A stretch of 64,000 nt of DNA from Bacteroidales bacterium (GCA_021371955.1 JAJFVD010000012.1:124001-188000); one strand, 5' to 3'; shown: positions 28,319 to 38,817, counted from the stretch's first letter. Numbers and translations are program-made. The notes: generated by a model not told the origin, from the sequence alone.

Positions 28319-29206
28319 ATGATAGATTTTAAGAAAATTGAGATTTCCGACAAAGGTTGGATTGAAGAATTACTAAGATATTCCGATTTCAGAGGTGCTG
28401 AATATTGTTTTACAAACCTTTTTATCTGGGACGAAGTATACCACTCTAAAATTTCCAGATTCAAGGATTTTATTCTTTTCACATCCGGCAGCGGAGATAC
28501 AGCCAGATATCTTTTTCCCGCAGGTAAGGGAGATTTAAAAGAGGTAGTTGAACTGCTGGAAAACGATGCAAAGGAGAGGAATGTAAATTTTGTTCTTATT
28601 GGGCTTTCGCCGGAAACAAAAGAAAAACTCGAAGGAATTTTCCCTGATAAATACAATTTCAAGGAAGAAAGAAACAGCTTCGACTATATTTACGAAAGCG
28701 AAAAGCTTGTTTCCCTGGCAGGGAAAAAGCTACAGTCTAAAAGAAATCACCTTGCAAGATTTAAAGAGCTGCCCGGATGGCAGTACGAGGATATTACAGA
28801 GCAAAATATTCACGAATGTGTTACTTATTCAAATGAGTGGTGCAAACTTAACGGATGCGGGGAAAATCTCTCCTTAATGCTGGAGTGCTGTGCTGTGAAC
28901 AAGGCTCTGGCAAACTATTTTGAACTTGGGTTAAGGGGCGGGCTGCTTAGACTGGACGGTAAAGTTGTTGCCTATACAGTTGGTGAGCAACTAAATTCTG
29001 ATACAGTAATCGTTCATATTGAAAAGGCCGAGACAGAGATTAGAGGCTCATATCCAATGATTAACAGAGAATTTGCAGAAAGACTCTCCGAGGGATTCAC
29101 CTATATCAACAGAGAAGATGATGCAGGTGACGAAGGGCTTAGGAAAGCAAAAAATTCCTATTACCCGGTTTTTATGCAGGAAAAATACTCTGCTGTTAAA
29201 AAATAA
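28319..29206 (+). CDS. DUF2156 (lysyl-phosphatidylglycerol-synthase C-terminal-like) protein
   Basis: Cytoplasmic protein of 295 residues matching the DUF2156 family, which has two GNAT-like halves and is related to the soluble domain of MprF. The typical patterns are an early CFTNLFIWDEVY segment, LQSKRNHLARFKE (about 137-149) and the closing INREDDAGDEGLRKAKNSYYP. The substrate is unknown; tRNA-dependent aminoacyl transfer is only a family-level idea. No membrane domain is present. It probably shares a transcript with the peptidase upstream. Confidence 0.8.
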   Translation: MIDFKKIEISDKGWIEELLRYSDFRGAEYCFTNLFIWDEVYHSKISRFKDFILFTSGSGDTARYLFPAGKGDLKEVVELLENDAKERNVNFVLIGLSPETKEKLEGIFPDKYNFKEERNSFDYIYESEKLVSLAGKKLQSKRNHLARFKELPGWQYEDITEQNIHECVTYSNEWCKLNGCGENLSLMLECCAVNKALANYFELGLRGGLLRLDGKVVAYTVGEQLNSDTVIVHIEKAETEIRGSYPMINREFAERLSEGFTYINREDDAGDEGLRKAKNSYYPVFMQEKYSAVKK

Positions 29207-29207
29207 T

Positions 29208-29215
29208 TATATTTG
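29208..29215 (+). promoter_or_regulatory. -7 box for the GldE-like gene
   Basis: TATATTTG begins 1 base after the DUF2156 stop and ends 25 bases before the TTG start. It is a consensus Bacteroidota -7 box; a -33 element is not clear. Confidence 0.55.
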
Positions 29216-29240
29216 CAACCATAACCATTTGAATTAAGAG

Positions 29241-30233
29241 TTGGAACCTCCCAGTAGAACATTAGATGATTATTACTCCCAGGGGATAGCACTTATCTTC
29301 ATTCTGTTGCTTTATGCTCTTGTCAAGGGCAGCGAGTATTCATATAAATCGATATCGAATCAGGAGTTGGAGAGTCTGCGGAATAAAAATAATTCCGGGG
29401 CCCGGAGGGTTGTTTTCATGTTGTCCGATTCGGAATCTCTTTTTGGTTCGCTATATCAAATCGCCACTTTTCTGGAAATTTCATTAATTGTATTGATTGC
29501 ATCTCTTTTCAGAGAGAGCAGTATCGGGCTTATTTTATTAATTACCATCACTTCGGTTATCCTTATCGGATATAAACTTCCTTTTTCAATTTTTGGAAAA
29601 ATAAAGATTGGAACAGCAATAAGAATGTCAAGTGCAATTTCTTTGTTTAAACCTCTCACCGGGCCAGTAAACAGAATTAATTCCGGGTTTTTAAAAACAT
29701 TAAGCGAAAGCAGGGAAGAGAGAGAGACCCAATCTATTGAAGAGTTTACAGACGAGGTGGATGTAAGTGATTTGGATGATGTGGAAGAAAAACGGCTTCT
29801 TAAGGGCATAATTCAGTTGTCAAATACCAGTGTTTACGATATAATGAGGCACAGGACCGAGGTTTTTGCCTTAGAATCGGATATGACCTCCGAGGAGGTA
29901 ATGTCATTTGCTATTGAATGCGGTTTTTCAAGAATGCCCGTATACGAAAAGAGCCTGGACAACATCAGGGGATTCCTTTATGTAAAGGATCTTGTAAGGT
30001 ACCTAAAGTCGAATACGAAAAGTTTCGACTGGCATAAACATATCCGGAAGGCCTACTTTGTGCCGGGCAATAAGAAGATAAATGATTTGCTCGAAGAGTT
30101 CCGGCAAAAGAAGATTCATTTGGCTGTTGTTGCCGATGAATATGGCGGGACAGAAGGAATTGTTACTCTGGAAGATATTCTTGAGGAGATAATAGGTGAA
30201 ATATCAGACGAAACAGACAAAAACGAGATATAA
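29241..30233 (+). CDS. GldE-like DUF21/CBS membrane protein lacking the CorC/HlyC domain
   Basis: Protein of 330 residues with membrane segments at about 15-35 and 75-120 (DUF21-like), an acidic linker (EEFTDEVDVSDLDDVEEKR, about 165-185), and a CBS pair at about 195-315. The CBS signatures SRMPVYEKSLDNIRGFLYVKDL and HLAVVADEYGGTEGIVTLEDILEEIIGE are clear. GldE and CorC/HlyC homologues normally continue with a C-terminal transporter-associated domain; this one stops right after the second CBS. The start is TTG at 29241, because a stop precedes it and the next ATG is inside the membrane domain. The PPTase gene follows by 12 bases, a pairing I recall from other Bacteroidota. Confidence 0.78.
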   Translation: MEPPSRTLDDYYSQGIALIFILLLYALVKGSEYSYKSISNQELESLRNKNNSGARRVVFMLSDSESLFGSLYQIATFLEISLIVLIASLFRESSIGLILLITITSVILIGYKLPFSIFGKIKIGTAIRMSSAISLFKPLTGPVNRINSGFLKTLSESREERETQSIEEFTDEVDVSDLDDVEEKRLLKGIIQLSNTSVYDIMRHRTEVFALESDMTSEEVMSFAIECGFSRMPVYEKSLDNIRGFLYVKDLVRYLKSNTKSFDWHKHIRKAYFVPGNKKINDLLEEFRQKKIHLAVVADEYGGTEGIVTLEDILEEIIGEISDETDKNEI

Positions 30234-30245
30234 TATTTTTTTAAC

Positions 30246-30881
30246 ATGGGACTTTTGTATAGCAGGGAATTAGAAAACGGTGCCACAATTTCAATGTGGG
30301 AAATCGTTGAAAGCGAAGAGGAACTTTTGAATCTGTGCTCTATTCCCAACGATGAAATTGAAGAACTCCAACTTACAAAAAGCGTTGCGAGAAGACGTGA
30401 AAAGCTTGCCGTTAGAGCATTGTTAAACGAGTTGTTCGATGGGAAGGTCTATCTTGGACACCACGATAACGGCCGCCCTTTTCTTCAGAACAGCCTGATA
30501 GAAATAAGCATATCGCATACCAACAGATATGTATGTGTGCTCACACATCCGGAAGAAAGCGTTGGGGTTGATATCGAATCTCTTAACAGAGACTTTTCGG
30601 CAGTTGAAAAGAAGGCTCTCTCCCTCGAAGAAATAGAAAACCTCAGTGAAAAATCTAGAAATCTCCATCTTGCCATTCACTGGAGCGCGAAGGAGGCAAT
30701 TTACAAGAGGATGTCTTTGTCCGATGTGGATTTCTCAAGGCAAATTGAAATTAAACGTTTCACTCCGCGCGAAAGCGGGGAAATAGATGTAGTATTCATA
30801 ACCCGCGACGGCCAGGAAATGGAGTTCGAGGTTAACTATGAAACATTTGACAACCACATTCTTGCATGGCTGGTTGGCTAA
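30246..30881 (+). CDS. 4'-phosphopantetheinyl transferase (Sfp-type)
   Basis: Enzyme of 211 residues that moves phosphopantetheine from CoA to a serine of carrier proteins. The two Mg-binding motifs are present: VGVDIE (about 101-106) and WSAKEAIYK (about 142-150), with ISISHT before them. The length fits the Sfp rather than the short AcpS group. It is probably coupled to the GldE-like gene upstream. It faces bcp with 8 bases between, in a stretch packed with TAA/TAG triplets. Confidence 0.9.
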   Translation: MGLLYSRELENGATISMWEIVESEEELLNLCSIPNDEIEELQLTKSVARRREKLAVRALLNELFDGKVYLGHHDNGRPFLQNSLIEISISHTNRYVCVLTHPEESVGVDIESLNRDFSAVEKKALSLEEIENLSEKSRNLHLAIHWSAKEAIYKRMSLSDVDFSRQIEIKRFTPRESGEIDVVFITRDGQEMEFEVNYETFDNHILAWLVG

Positions 30882-30889
30882 CTAGCTAA

Positions 30890-31351
30890 CTAACCGAGAA
30901 TCTGTTTAGAGTGGGCCTTTGTGTCCACTTTTTCTATTATGTCCAGTATGATAGAGTTTTCGTCAATTATATAAGTCTTGCGCAGGATTCCGTCGTATTC
31001 TTTACCCATGAATTTTTTCCGGCCCCAGGCATCGTATGCTTTAAGAATCGTAGCTTCTGTATCAGAAATGAGAGGGAAGGGGAGACTGAATTTTTCTATG
31101 AATCCCTTATGGGATTTTTCATTGTCTTTGCTTATCCCCAATATTTTATATCCCATCGATTCGAACTTGTGATAGTTGTCCCTCAGGTCACATGCTTCCG
31201 CTGTGCATCCGGGGGTATTGTCCTTCGGGTAAAAATATAGCACCAGCTTCTTACCTTTAAAATCATTTAGTTTAATCTCCTTTCCATCCTGGTCTGTGCC
31301 TTTGAAATCAGGAGCTTTGTCGCCAATTTTAATCATAGTTTTTATTTTCAT
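30890..31351 (-). CDS. bcp: Bcp-type thiol peroxidase (peroxiredoxin)
   Basis: Peroxiredoxin of 153 residues reducing hydroperoxides with thioredoxin. The peroxidatic cysteine is Cys49 and the resolving cysteine Cys54 in DNTPGCTAEAC, the atypical 2-Cys spacing of BCP/PrxQ. The start could also be the second ATG at 31336 (MIKIGDKAPDF), which is where most homologues begin. It converges on the PPTase gene. Upstream lies a 22-base inverted repeat (31417-31475). Confidence 0.94.
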   Translation of the reverse strand: MKIKTMIKIGDKAPDFKGTDQDGKEIKLNDFKGKKLVLYFYPKDNTPGCTAEACDLRDNYHKFESMGYKILGISKDNEKSHKGFIEKFSLPFPLISDTEATILKAYDAWGRKKFMGKEYDGILRKTYIIDENSIILDIIEKVDTKAHSKQILG

Positions 31352-31416
31352 AACACTTAATCGACTGATAAGGTTCAGTTCAGAACTAAGAACTATCTAC
31401 CTCTGGAACTGACTTG

Positions 31417-31475
31417 CCTCAGAGGAAAAGTGTCAAATTGTTGAATACGTCTTATTTGAAACTTTTTCTCTGAGG
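31417..31475. repeat. Long inverted repeat (22-base arms) between bcp and the M64 lipoprotein gene
   Basis: Arms at 31417-31438 and 31454-31475 are complementary at 20 of 22 positions, with a 15-base spacer. Both begin CCTCAGAG read 5'-3' on their own strand. It sits in the 214-base gap between divergent genes, about 65 bases before bcp and 90 before the lipoprotein gene. There is no T-run typical of a terminator. It could be an operator, a hairpin in a leader RNA, or a miniature element remnant. Confidence 0.75.
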
Positions 31476-31508
31476 TATATGCACACATAAATACAATATT
31501 GTTAAATA

Positions 31509-31542
31509 TTTGTGTAATTAAGGCATCTTTTTTATAATTTTG
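31509..31542 (+). promoter_or_regulatory. Promoter of the M64 lipoprotein gene
   Basis: TTTG at 31509-31512 and TAATTTTG at 31535-31542 with a 22-base spacer resemble the Bacteroidota -33/-7 pair. The -7 box ends 23 bases before the ATG. Confidence 0.5.
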
Positions 31543-31565
31543 TTGATATTTAAAACAATGACTTC

Positions 31566-34500
31566 ATGAATGCGCGTCGTATTTGTTCATTGTTACTGCT
31601 TTTCTCGATTTTTCAATCCTGCAGCGAAGAACAAAAAATTCAACCACCAACACCTTCTCCAAAAGTAACAACTTCTGCCGAGACCATCTCTTTTCCAGAT
31701 AACGGAGCAACTAGCTCCTTATTTACAATCACTTCAGACGGACCCTGGAGCCTTTCGCTCACAGATACCAAGAGTATCCCCACCTGGTGTAAAGCCGAAC
31801 CCACCTCTGGAGGTAAGGGATCTGCCCAGATTACGGTAACAATAACGGAACCAAACGAGAACTATGAAGACAGGATTGCCTATATTAAAATTATTTCAGG
31901 CAGTAGCTCTTCATTTGTCACAGTTACACAAAAGAAGAAAGATGCGATAATTGTAACCGGCGAGAAGGTAGAAATTGGAGAAGATGGGGGCGCGCTCAAT
32001 GTTGAGGTGAAGAGTAATATAGAATATAGTGTTACTATCCCCCAGGAGTATGCGAACTGGATAAAGAGAGCTACATCGTCAAACACAAAGGGGCTTGTCT
32101 CAAAAAGTGAAAGCTTTACCATTTCCCCCGGTAGTATTGAGGGGGCAAGAGAGGGGCTGATTATTTTTGGCAGTGGTATGCTGAAAGATACATTGCATAT
32201 CTATCAGTGCTGTAAAAGGGCAATAATCCTGACACAAAGTGAGTATAATCTCTCATCAGATGCCGGGTTAATAACTGTAGAGTTAAAATCTAACCTGGAG
32301 TATGCTGTTGTTATTCCTGCAGGAGTTGAGTGGATTAGACGATTTGATACTAAAGCTCTTGTGCTGGATAAAATCACATTTACGATTGATAAGAACAGTG
32401 ACTTCAGCAGAAGAGAGGCATCAATTGTTTTTAAAGACAAAAACTCAGACATCTCTGATACTCTGAGAGTCTATCAGTCGCAGAAAAATGCAATAATAAT
32501 TGGGGACAGCAATCTTGAGGATGTCTCATATGGAGCGGGCCTGTTAAAGGTTGGTGTGAGATCAAATGTGGACTTCACTTTTGAATTTCTGGGAAATAGC
32601 TCAGAGTGGATTAGCGTTTCACAGACAAAGGCTCTTAAGGATACGGTTATTACATTTCAGTTAAAAACCAACGGAGGTTTTAACAGAAAGGGTAAAGTCA
32701 GATTTGTAAGTAAAGATGGTGTCTCAGATACTCTCGATATTGTTCAGGACGGAGTAAAGACTATATTAATGGACTTCTATAACTCAACGGGCGGAAACAA
32801 CTGGATTAGAAAAGATAAATGGGGAAGCTCACTTCCTGTAGGGGAGTGGTATGGAGTGGATGTTTCAGGAGATATTCCGGTATCAATTTTTCTTTACAAC
32901 AATAACCTGACCGGTACAATACCTGACTCCTTTTCAAAACTTGTAAACCTTAGAGTTATTAATTTCTTCGGAAATAGACTTTCTGGCGATTTGGAGAGAT
33001 TGATAAATAATCTGTCAGGAATGAAGCAGTTGTCAATGCTCTCTCTCTTTACAAATAATTTCTATGGCCATATTCCTGCCTCAATTGAAAGCCTTGAAAA
33101 TCTGGAAAGACTCAGTTTGCAAAGAAATAATCTTTCCGGTGAAATTCCGGCAGAGATTACCAAACTTAAAAATCTAAAACAAATAGAATTGTACAATAAT
33201 TCCCTGACCGGATCTATTCCGGAGGGGATTGGTGGTGATAACCCTGTAAGTGTATCATTGAATACAAATAAGTTAAAGGGACCAATTCCAAACTCTCTGC
33301 TAAGGAATTCAAACTGGCAAAAGATGCTGGATTATATAATTTTTCAGGATGGTTATACGATATATCCTCCAAAAGAGTATTCAAAGCTGAGGAATATTGA
33401 GAGCAGAGATCTCAGTTTGCAGCCATTCAAGGCGTTTGATGTTATATCAAATTACAGTTATACAGTACTTTATTCATATGGTTACTCATGTTTTCAATCT
33501 GATGAATATACAGGGGTGCTTGTAGATTTGGTTAACAAATACAGGAGCAAAGGTCTTGGGGCAATATCTTATCACGCCTGCATTCTCTCCGAACCAGGGA
33601 TGCTGCAGAAAATCTCTGAGTATACCCAAAGGAAGGGTATGGGTAATTTTGTTAATCTGCTGCACGAAGGTACATATATTGACAACTATGGCTCTACTCA
33701 ATGGAAAGACAGTTATTTCCTTGGGAGTTCAGGAACACCTTCTGTCATGGTAGTAAATAAAGAGGGAGAGCTTGTTTTTGGACTTTCTGAAGACAGGTAT
33801 CGGTTGCCAGAATTTATCAAAGGAGTGCTGGGAGATCCTTCTGAGAGATACAGGTCGTCCGATTTTACAAAAGATGGCGAGATTATCACATTACAAAAAG
33901 CATCTACAGGTAAGGGGATTAATATTGCTATCCTTGGGGATGGATTTGTTGACCGGGATATGGTAAATGATGGCAAATATGAGACCAGGGCCAGGGAAGC
34001 TATGGAAGCAATTTTTTCTGTAGAGCCTGCAAAATCACTTAGAAGCAGATTTAATGTCTATTGTGTTAAGGCTGTCTCGCTTGATGAGACTATTGGTGGG
34101 AATTATCAAACAGTCTTTTCATCAAAATATGGTGATGGTTCATTTATAAATGGCAATCTCTCCAAAATTGAGGAGTATGCCCTAAAAGTGCCGGGAGCAA
34201 CTAAAATTGACAATATGGTAGTACTTACCATTCTTAATGATCCTAAACATGCCGGGACATGTTACTATTATTCAGGCAATTCATCAATCTCCTTTTGCCC
34301 TACTGTAGGATATGACAAAACCTATTTTTCTCAGGTAGTTATGCACGAAGTGGTGGGTCATGGTATTGGAAAACTTGCCGACGAGTATTACTACTATGGA
34401 ACCATAGCACCTGCTGAGTTAGAGGTCTATAAATCCGATTATGAGAAATTTGGATGGTGGGCCAATGTCGATTTTACAAATGACCCGGCTAAGATTAAGT

Positions 34501-34817
34501 GGAAAGCGTTTCTCACAAACGCACTTTATACGGGAAAGGTTGGAATTTTTGAAGGCGGATTGACTTTTCAATTAGGTGTATACCGGTCATCACAGACAAG
34601 TATAATGCAGGACTATTCAAATGAATTTAATGCACCTTCCAGAGCGGCTATCTATAAAAGAATCATGGAGTTGTCCGGAGAGGGCTACAGCTTTGACAAA
34701 TTCCTGGAATATGATGCTGTTAACAGAAATACAAGTGCCGGCATTCTTACCAAATCGCCACTCTTTCTCAAAAAATATATAAATCTTGCACCTCCGGTTG
34801 TAATTAAGAGGAGATAG
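31566..34817 (+). CDS. Surface lipoprotein: BACON repeats, LRR, thioredoxin-like and M64 metallopeptidase domains
   Basis: Large exported lipoprotein of 1083 residues. A lipoprotein signal ends at Cys19 (FQSC). Four BACON-like beta-sandwich repeats span about 35-122, 127-215, 217-305 and 308-395, three of them ending in an IYQ/VYQ/VQ-type strand. Plant-type leucine-rich repeats (NNLTGTIPDSFSKLVNL pattern) cover about 398-595. A TlpA-like thioredoxin fold follows at about 615-755, with a SGTPSVMVVNKEG cis-proline block but only one active-site cysteine (CFQS). The M64 metallopeptidase domain (about 770-1060) has His927-Glu-Val-Val-Gly-His931 followed by LADEY. M64 includes IgA-cleaving peptidases; a secreted protease role is inferred. 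It is a single-gene unit with a terminator-like hairpin behind it. Confidence 0.85.
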   Translation: MNARRICSLLLLFSIFQSCSEEQKIQPPTPSPKVTTSAETISFPDNGATSSLFTITSDGPWSLSLTDTKSIPTWCKAEPTSGGKGSAQITVTITEPNENYEDRIAYIKIISGSSSSFVTVTQKKKDAIIVTGEKVEIGEDGGALNVEVKSNIEYSVTIPQEYANWIKRATSSNTKGLVSKSESFTISPGSIEGAREGLIIFGSGMLKDTLHIYQCCKRAIILTQSEYNLSSDAGLITVELKSNLEYAVVIPAGVEWIRRFDTKALVLDKITFTIDKNSDFSRREASIVFKDKNSDISDTLRVYQSQKNAIIIGDSNLEDVSYGAGLLKVGVRSNVDFTFEFLGNSSEWISVSQTKALKDTVITFQLKTNGGFNRKGKVRFVSKDGVSDTLDIVQDGVKTILMDFYNSTGGNNWIRKDKWGSSLPVGEWYGVDVSGDIPVSIFLYNNNLTGTIPDSFSKLVNLRVINFFGNRLSGDLERLINNLSGMKQLSMLSLFTNNFYGHIPASIESLENLERLSLQRNNLSGEIPAEITKLKNLKQIELYNNSLTGSIPEGIGGDNPVSVSLNTNKLKGPIPNSLLRNSNWQKMLDYIIFQDGYTIYPPKEYSKLRNIESRDLSLQPFKAFDVISNYSYTVLYSYGYSCFQSDEYTGVLVDLVNKYRSKGLGAISYHACILSEPGMLQKISEYTQRKGMGNFVNLLHEGTYIDNYGSTQWKDSYFLGSSGTPSVMVVNKEGELVFGLSEDRYRLPEFIKGVLGDPSERYRSSDFTKDGEIITLQKASTGKGINIAILGDGFVDRDMVNDGKYETRAREAMEAIFSVEPAKSLRSRFNVYCVKAVSLDETIGGNYQTVFSSKYGDGSFINGNLSKIEEYALKVPGATKIDNMVVLTILNDPKHAGTCYYYSGNSSISFCPTVGYDKTYFSQVVMHEVVGHGIGKLADEYYYYGTIAPAELEVYKSDYEKFGWWANVDFTNDPAKIKWKAFLTNALYTGKVGIFEGGLTFQLGVYRSSQTSIMQDYSNEFNAPSRAAIYKRIMELSGEGYSFDKFLEYDAVNRNTSAGILTKSPLFLKKYINLAPPVVIKRR

Positions 34818-34834
34818 TAGATATATAAAAAAAC

Positions 34835-34866
34835 AAAAGGCCAATCTGTTAAAAGACTGGCCTTTT
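34835..34866. terminator. Bidirectional terminator between the M64 gene and groEL
   Basis: AAAAGGCCAATCT (34835-34847) and AGACTGGCCTTTT (34854-34866) pair with one mismatch around a short loop, with A-tract before and T-tract after. It lies between two convergent stops and can serve both strands. Confidence 0.85.
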
Positions 34867-34890
34867 TATTCAATAACCGGAGGTGGAAGG

Positions 34891-36537
<1,647 letters not shown>

Positions 36538-36562
36538 TTATAATTGATATTAATGATTGTAT

Positions 36563-36835
36563 TTATTTAACTACTGCAAGAATGTCCGACTGACGCATCA
36601 TGAGATAAATTTTTGTATCTACATTGATTTCGGTACCTGAGTATTTGCCGTAAAGCACTTCGTCTCCTACTTTTAATTCCATTGGTTCATCTTTCTTTCC
36701 GTTTCCAACAGCTATAACTTTCCCTGCCTGAGGTTTTTCTTTTGCTGTATCGGGAATGTAAATGCCGCTTGCTGTTTTTGTTTCTGCCTCCTTGGGCTCA
36801 ACTAAAACTCTGTCTGCTAAAGGTTTAATGTTCAT
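36563..36835 (-). CDS. groES: Co-chaperonin GroES
   Basis: Cap protein of 90 residues for GroEL: it opens [27 protein letters not shown], with the mobile loop at about 17-32, and ends with [13 protein letters not shown]. It heads the groES-groEL operon. No CIRCE inverted repeat is present upstream, so HrcA control is unlikely. Confidence 0.97.
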   Translation of the reverse strand: MNIKPLADRVLVEPKEAETKTASGIYIPDTAKEKPQAGKVIAVGNGKKDEPMELKVGDEVLYGKYSGTEINVDTKIYLMMRQSDILAVVK

Positions 36836-36898
36836 AATTAAAAGTTTTTTAAATTTCTATTTATTGTTAGTTATTTTTATGTTCGTAAACGCCATAAA

Positions 36899-36914
36899 CA
36901 CAAAAGAGGTGCCA
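36899..36914 (-). promoter_or_regulatory. Possible sigma-54-like element ahead of groES
   Basis: On the minus strand TGGCAC-N5-TTGTG lies about 65-80 bases before the groES ATG. It matches the -24 half exactly, but the -12 half has GT instead of GC. This is one match in a short region and may be chance. Confidence 0.25.
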
Positions 36915-36951
36915 AATGTTTCAACTGACAAATTGTCGCTAAAAATATTTA

Positions 36952-36959
36952 TATATTTG
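36952..36959 (+). promoter_or_regulatory. -7 box for nhaD
   Basis: TATATTTG, ending 35 bases before the nhaD ATG, is an exact Bacteroidota -7 element. A TTG lies 16 bases upstream, slightly close for a -33 box. Confidence 0.6.
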
Positions 36960-36994
36960 CGACGTTCTTAATTTTTTATCCAAATACTTATATT

Positions 36995-38371
36995 ATGATT
37001 TTTACCCTGATGCCTCTAATCTTTTTATTGGGGATAATTGCAATTGCTTTTGAGGATATTATCCGCATAAACAAAGCAGCTATTGCCATTGGAATGAGTA
37101 TTGTCTTATGGCTTCTTGTCCTTGTCGACGGAATCCAGATTTTCAACGAACATGGTTCTGTCGCTCTTGAAGCAATGATAAAGTCTTTTCCGGGTTTTTC
37201 CGACATGTCTGTTACGCAACAGGTATATTCGTTCTTGGAGTATTCGATAACAGAATCTCTGGGAGATGTTTCGGCAACACTTTTCTTTGTTCTGGGATCA
37301 ATGACAATTATTGAACTGATTGACTCCCACGGGGGTTTTGATGTTATCGTTTCCTCTATCAAAACAAGAAATGAGAGAAAGCTTCTCTGGATAATATCAT
37401 TTCTAACATTTCTTCTTTCGGCCGTACTGGGTAATCTAGCTACTGTAATAGTTATTGTGGCAATTTTAAGAAAACTTATAGCAAACCACGAAGACCGGTT
37501 AGTATTTGCATCCATGACGATTATAGCAGCAAATGCCGGAGGTGCATGGTCGCCGATAGGAGATGTTACAACCTTGCTTTTATGGACAGGAGGAAACATT
37601 ACTGCTTTGCACCAGATGGCTCAGATTATTCTTCCGAGCCTGGTAATGATGATTATACCACTTGTTTTCATTACATTCTCTCTGCCTAAAAATTCAAAAG
37701 TTAAACTGTCAAGAGAACTGAAAATAGACCCATATATCGCAAAAATAGACCCCAGGTTTAAAAGAATGCTTCTTTGGACCGGGATTGCCTCTTTAGCTTC
37801 GGTGCCTTTGCTTCAGAGTTTTTTTGGTCTTCCTCCTTTTATGGGGGTACTGCTGGGGTTGGCAATCATGTGGGTCATGACAGACAGGATGTGGTTCGAA
37901 AGAAGGAATCCTGCAATACAGGAATTAAGGGTGCAGAGGGTGTTTTCAAGAATAGATGTTCCAACTGTATTATTCTTTTTAGGAATTCTAATGTCTGTTT
38001 CTGCACTTAAAACAGCCGGTCAGCTGGATGTTATGTCGAAATTCCTGGACAAGACTGTTCCTACACCCGAAACAATCAGTATTATATTAGGACTTACCTC
38101 TTCCTTCCTGGACAATGTTGCACTTGTTGCCGGTACCATGGGAATGTATCCGATTGCGCAAGCAGGTGCTTTTGTTGCAGATGGATCTTTCTGGACCTTC
38201 CTTGCATACTGCGCCGTAACCGGGGGCAGCATACTGATAATCGGATCCGCTTCGGGTGTGACCGTAATGGGACTGGAAAAAATATCTTTTGGCTATTATC
38301 TCAAAAAATTTACTCCGATTGCACTTTTAGGATACTTTGCGGGAGCAGGCTTATACTTACTTTTGTTTTAA
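36995..38371 (+). CDS. nhaD: NhaD-family sodium:proton antiporter
   Basis: Inner-membrane transporter of 458 residues with about 12 hydrophobic segments, in the ion-transporter superfamily. The NhaD blocks NAGGAWSPIGDVTTLLLW (about 179-196) and SSFLDNVALVAGTMGMY (about 369-385) contain the polar residues thought to bind sodium. It exchanges Na+ for H+ and likely supports salt and pH tolerance. It is divergent from groES; tadA follows by 6 bases. Confidence 0.92.
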   Translation: MIFTLMPLIFLLGIIAIAFEDIIRINKAAIAIGMSIVLWLLVLVDGIQIFNEHGSVALEAMIKSFPGFSDMSVTQQVYSFLEYSITESLGDVSATLFFVLGSMTIIELIDSHGGFDVIVSSIKTRNERKLLWIISFLTFLLSAVLGNLATVIVIVAILRKLIANHEDRLVFASMTIIAANAGGAWSPIGDVTTLLLWTGGNITALHQMAQIILPSLVMMIIPLVFITFSLPKNSKVKLSRELKIDPYIAKIDPRFKRMLLWTGIASLASVPLLQSFFGLPPFMGVLLGLAIMWVMTDRMWFERRNPAIQELRVQRVFSRIDVPTVLFFLGILMSVSALKTAGQLDVMSKFLDKTVPTPETISIILGLTSSFLDNVALVAGTMGMYPIAQAGAFVADGSFWTFLAYCAVTGGSILIIGSASGVTVMGLEKISFGYYLKKFTPIALLGYFAGAGLYLLLF

Positions 38372-38377
38372 TATAAC

Positions 38378-38815
38378 ATGACAGATCCAGACGAAAAATT
38401 CATGAGAGAGGCCTTAAAAGAGGCTCAAAGGGCACTTGAAAGAGATGAGGTTCCTGTGGGCGCCGTTATCGTTTGCGAAGGAAAGATTATTGCCCGGGCA
38501 CACAACCTCACAGAGACTCTTAATGACCCAACCGCTCATGCCGAAATGCAGGCTATAACAATGGCAACTAACACCTTTGGAGGCAAATATCTGGAAAATT
38601 GCTCTCTTTATGTCACCATGGAACCTTGTTCAATGTGTGCGTCTGCCCTAAACTGGGCCCAGATAGCTAAAATTGTATACGGAGCCGGCGACCCGAAGAG
38701 AGGCTTCTCTCTTTACTCTCCCTCGCTCCTTCACCCAAAAACAGAGGTTGTTTCCGGGATACTTGACACAGAATGCTCCGTAATTGTTAAAGATTTTTTC
38801 AAAAGTAAAAGGTAG
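38378..38815 (+). CDS. tadA: tRNA adenosine-34 deaminase
   Basis: Zinc deaminase of 145 residues that makes inosine at the wobble position of tRNA-Arg. The motifs are TAHAEMQAI (about 52-60), with catalytic Glu after the His ligand, and EPCSMC (about 82-87), with the two Cys ligands. Length is typical. It lies between nhaD and the YqaA-type gene with gaps of 6 and 2 bases. Confidence 0.94.
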   Translation: MTDPDEKFMREALKEAQRALERDEVPVGAVIVCEGKIIARAHNLTETLNDPTAHAEMQAITMATNTFGGKYLENCSLYVTMEPCSMCASALNWAQIAKIVYGAGDPKRGFSLYSPSLLHPKTEVVSGILDTECSVIVKDFFKSKR

Positions 38816-38817
38816 TT

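Noticed and set aside
30870..30898. Imperfect palindrome of GCTAAC/GTTAGC units between PPTase and bcp
   Set aside because: It is short with several mismatches and made mostly of stacked stop codons for the two convergent frames; no T-run marks it as a terminator.
34000..34060. Frameshift or decay in the M64 lipoprotein gene
   Set aside because: The frame is open for 1083 codons with all metal-site residues intact, so it is taken as functional.
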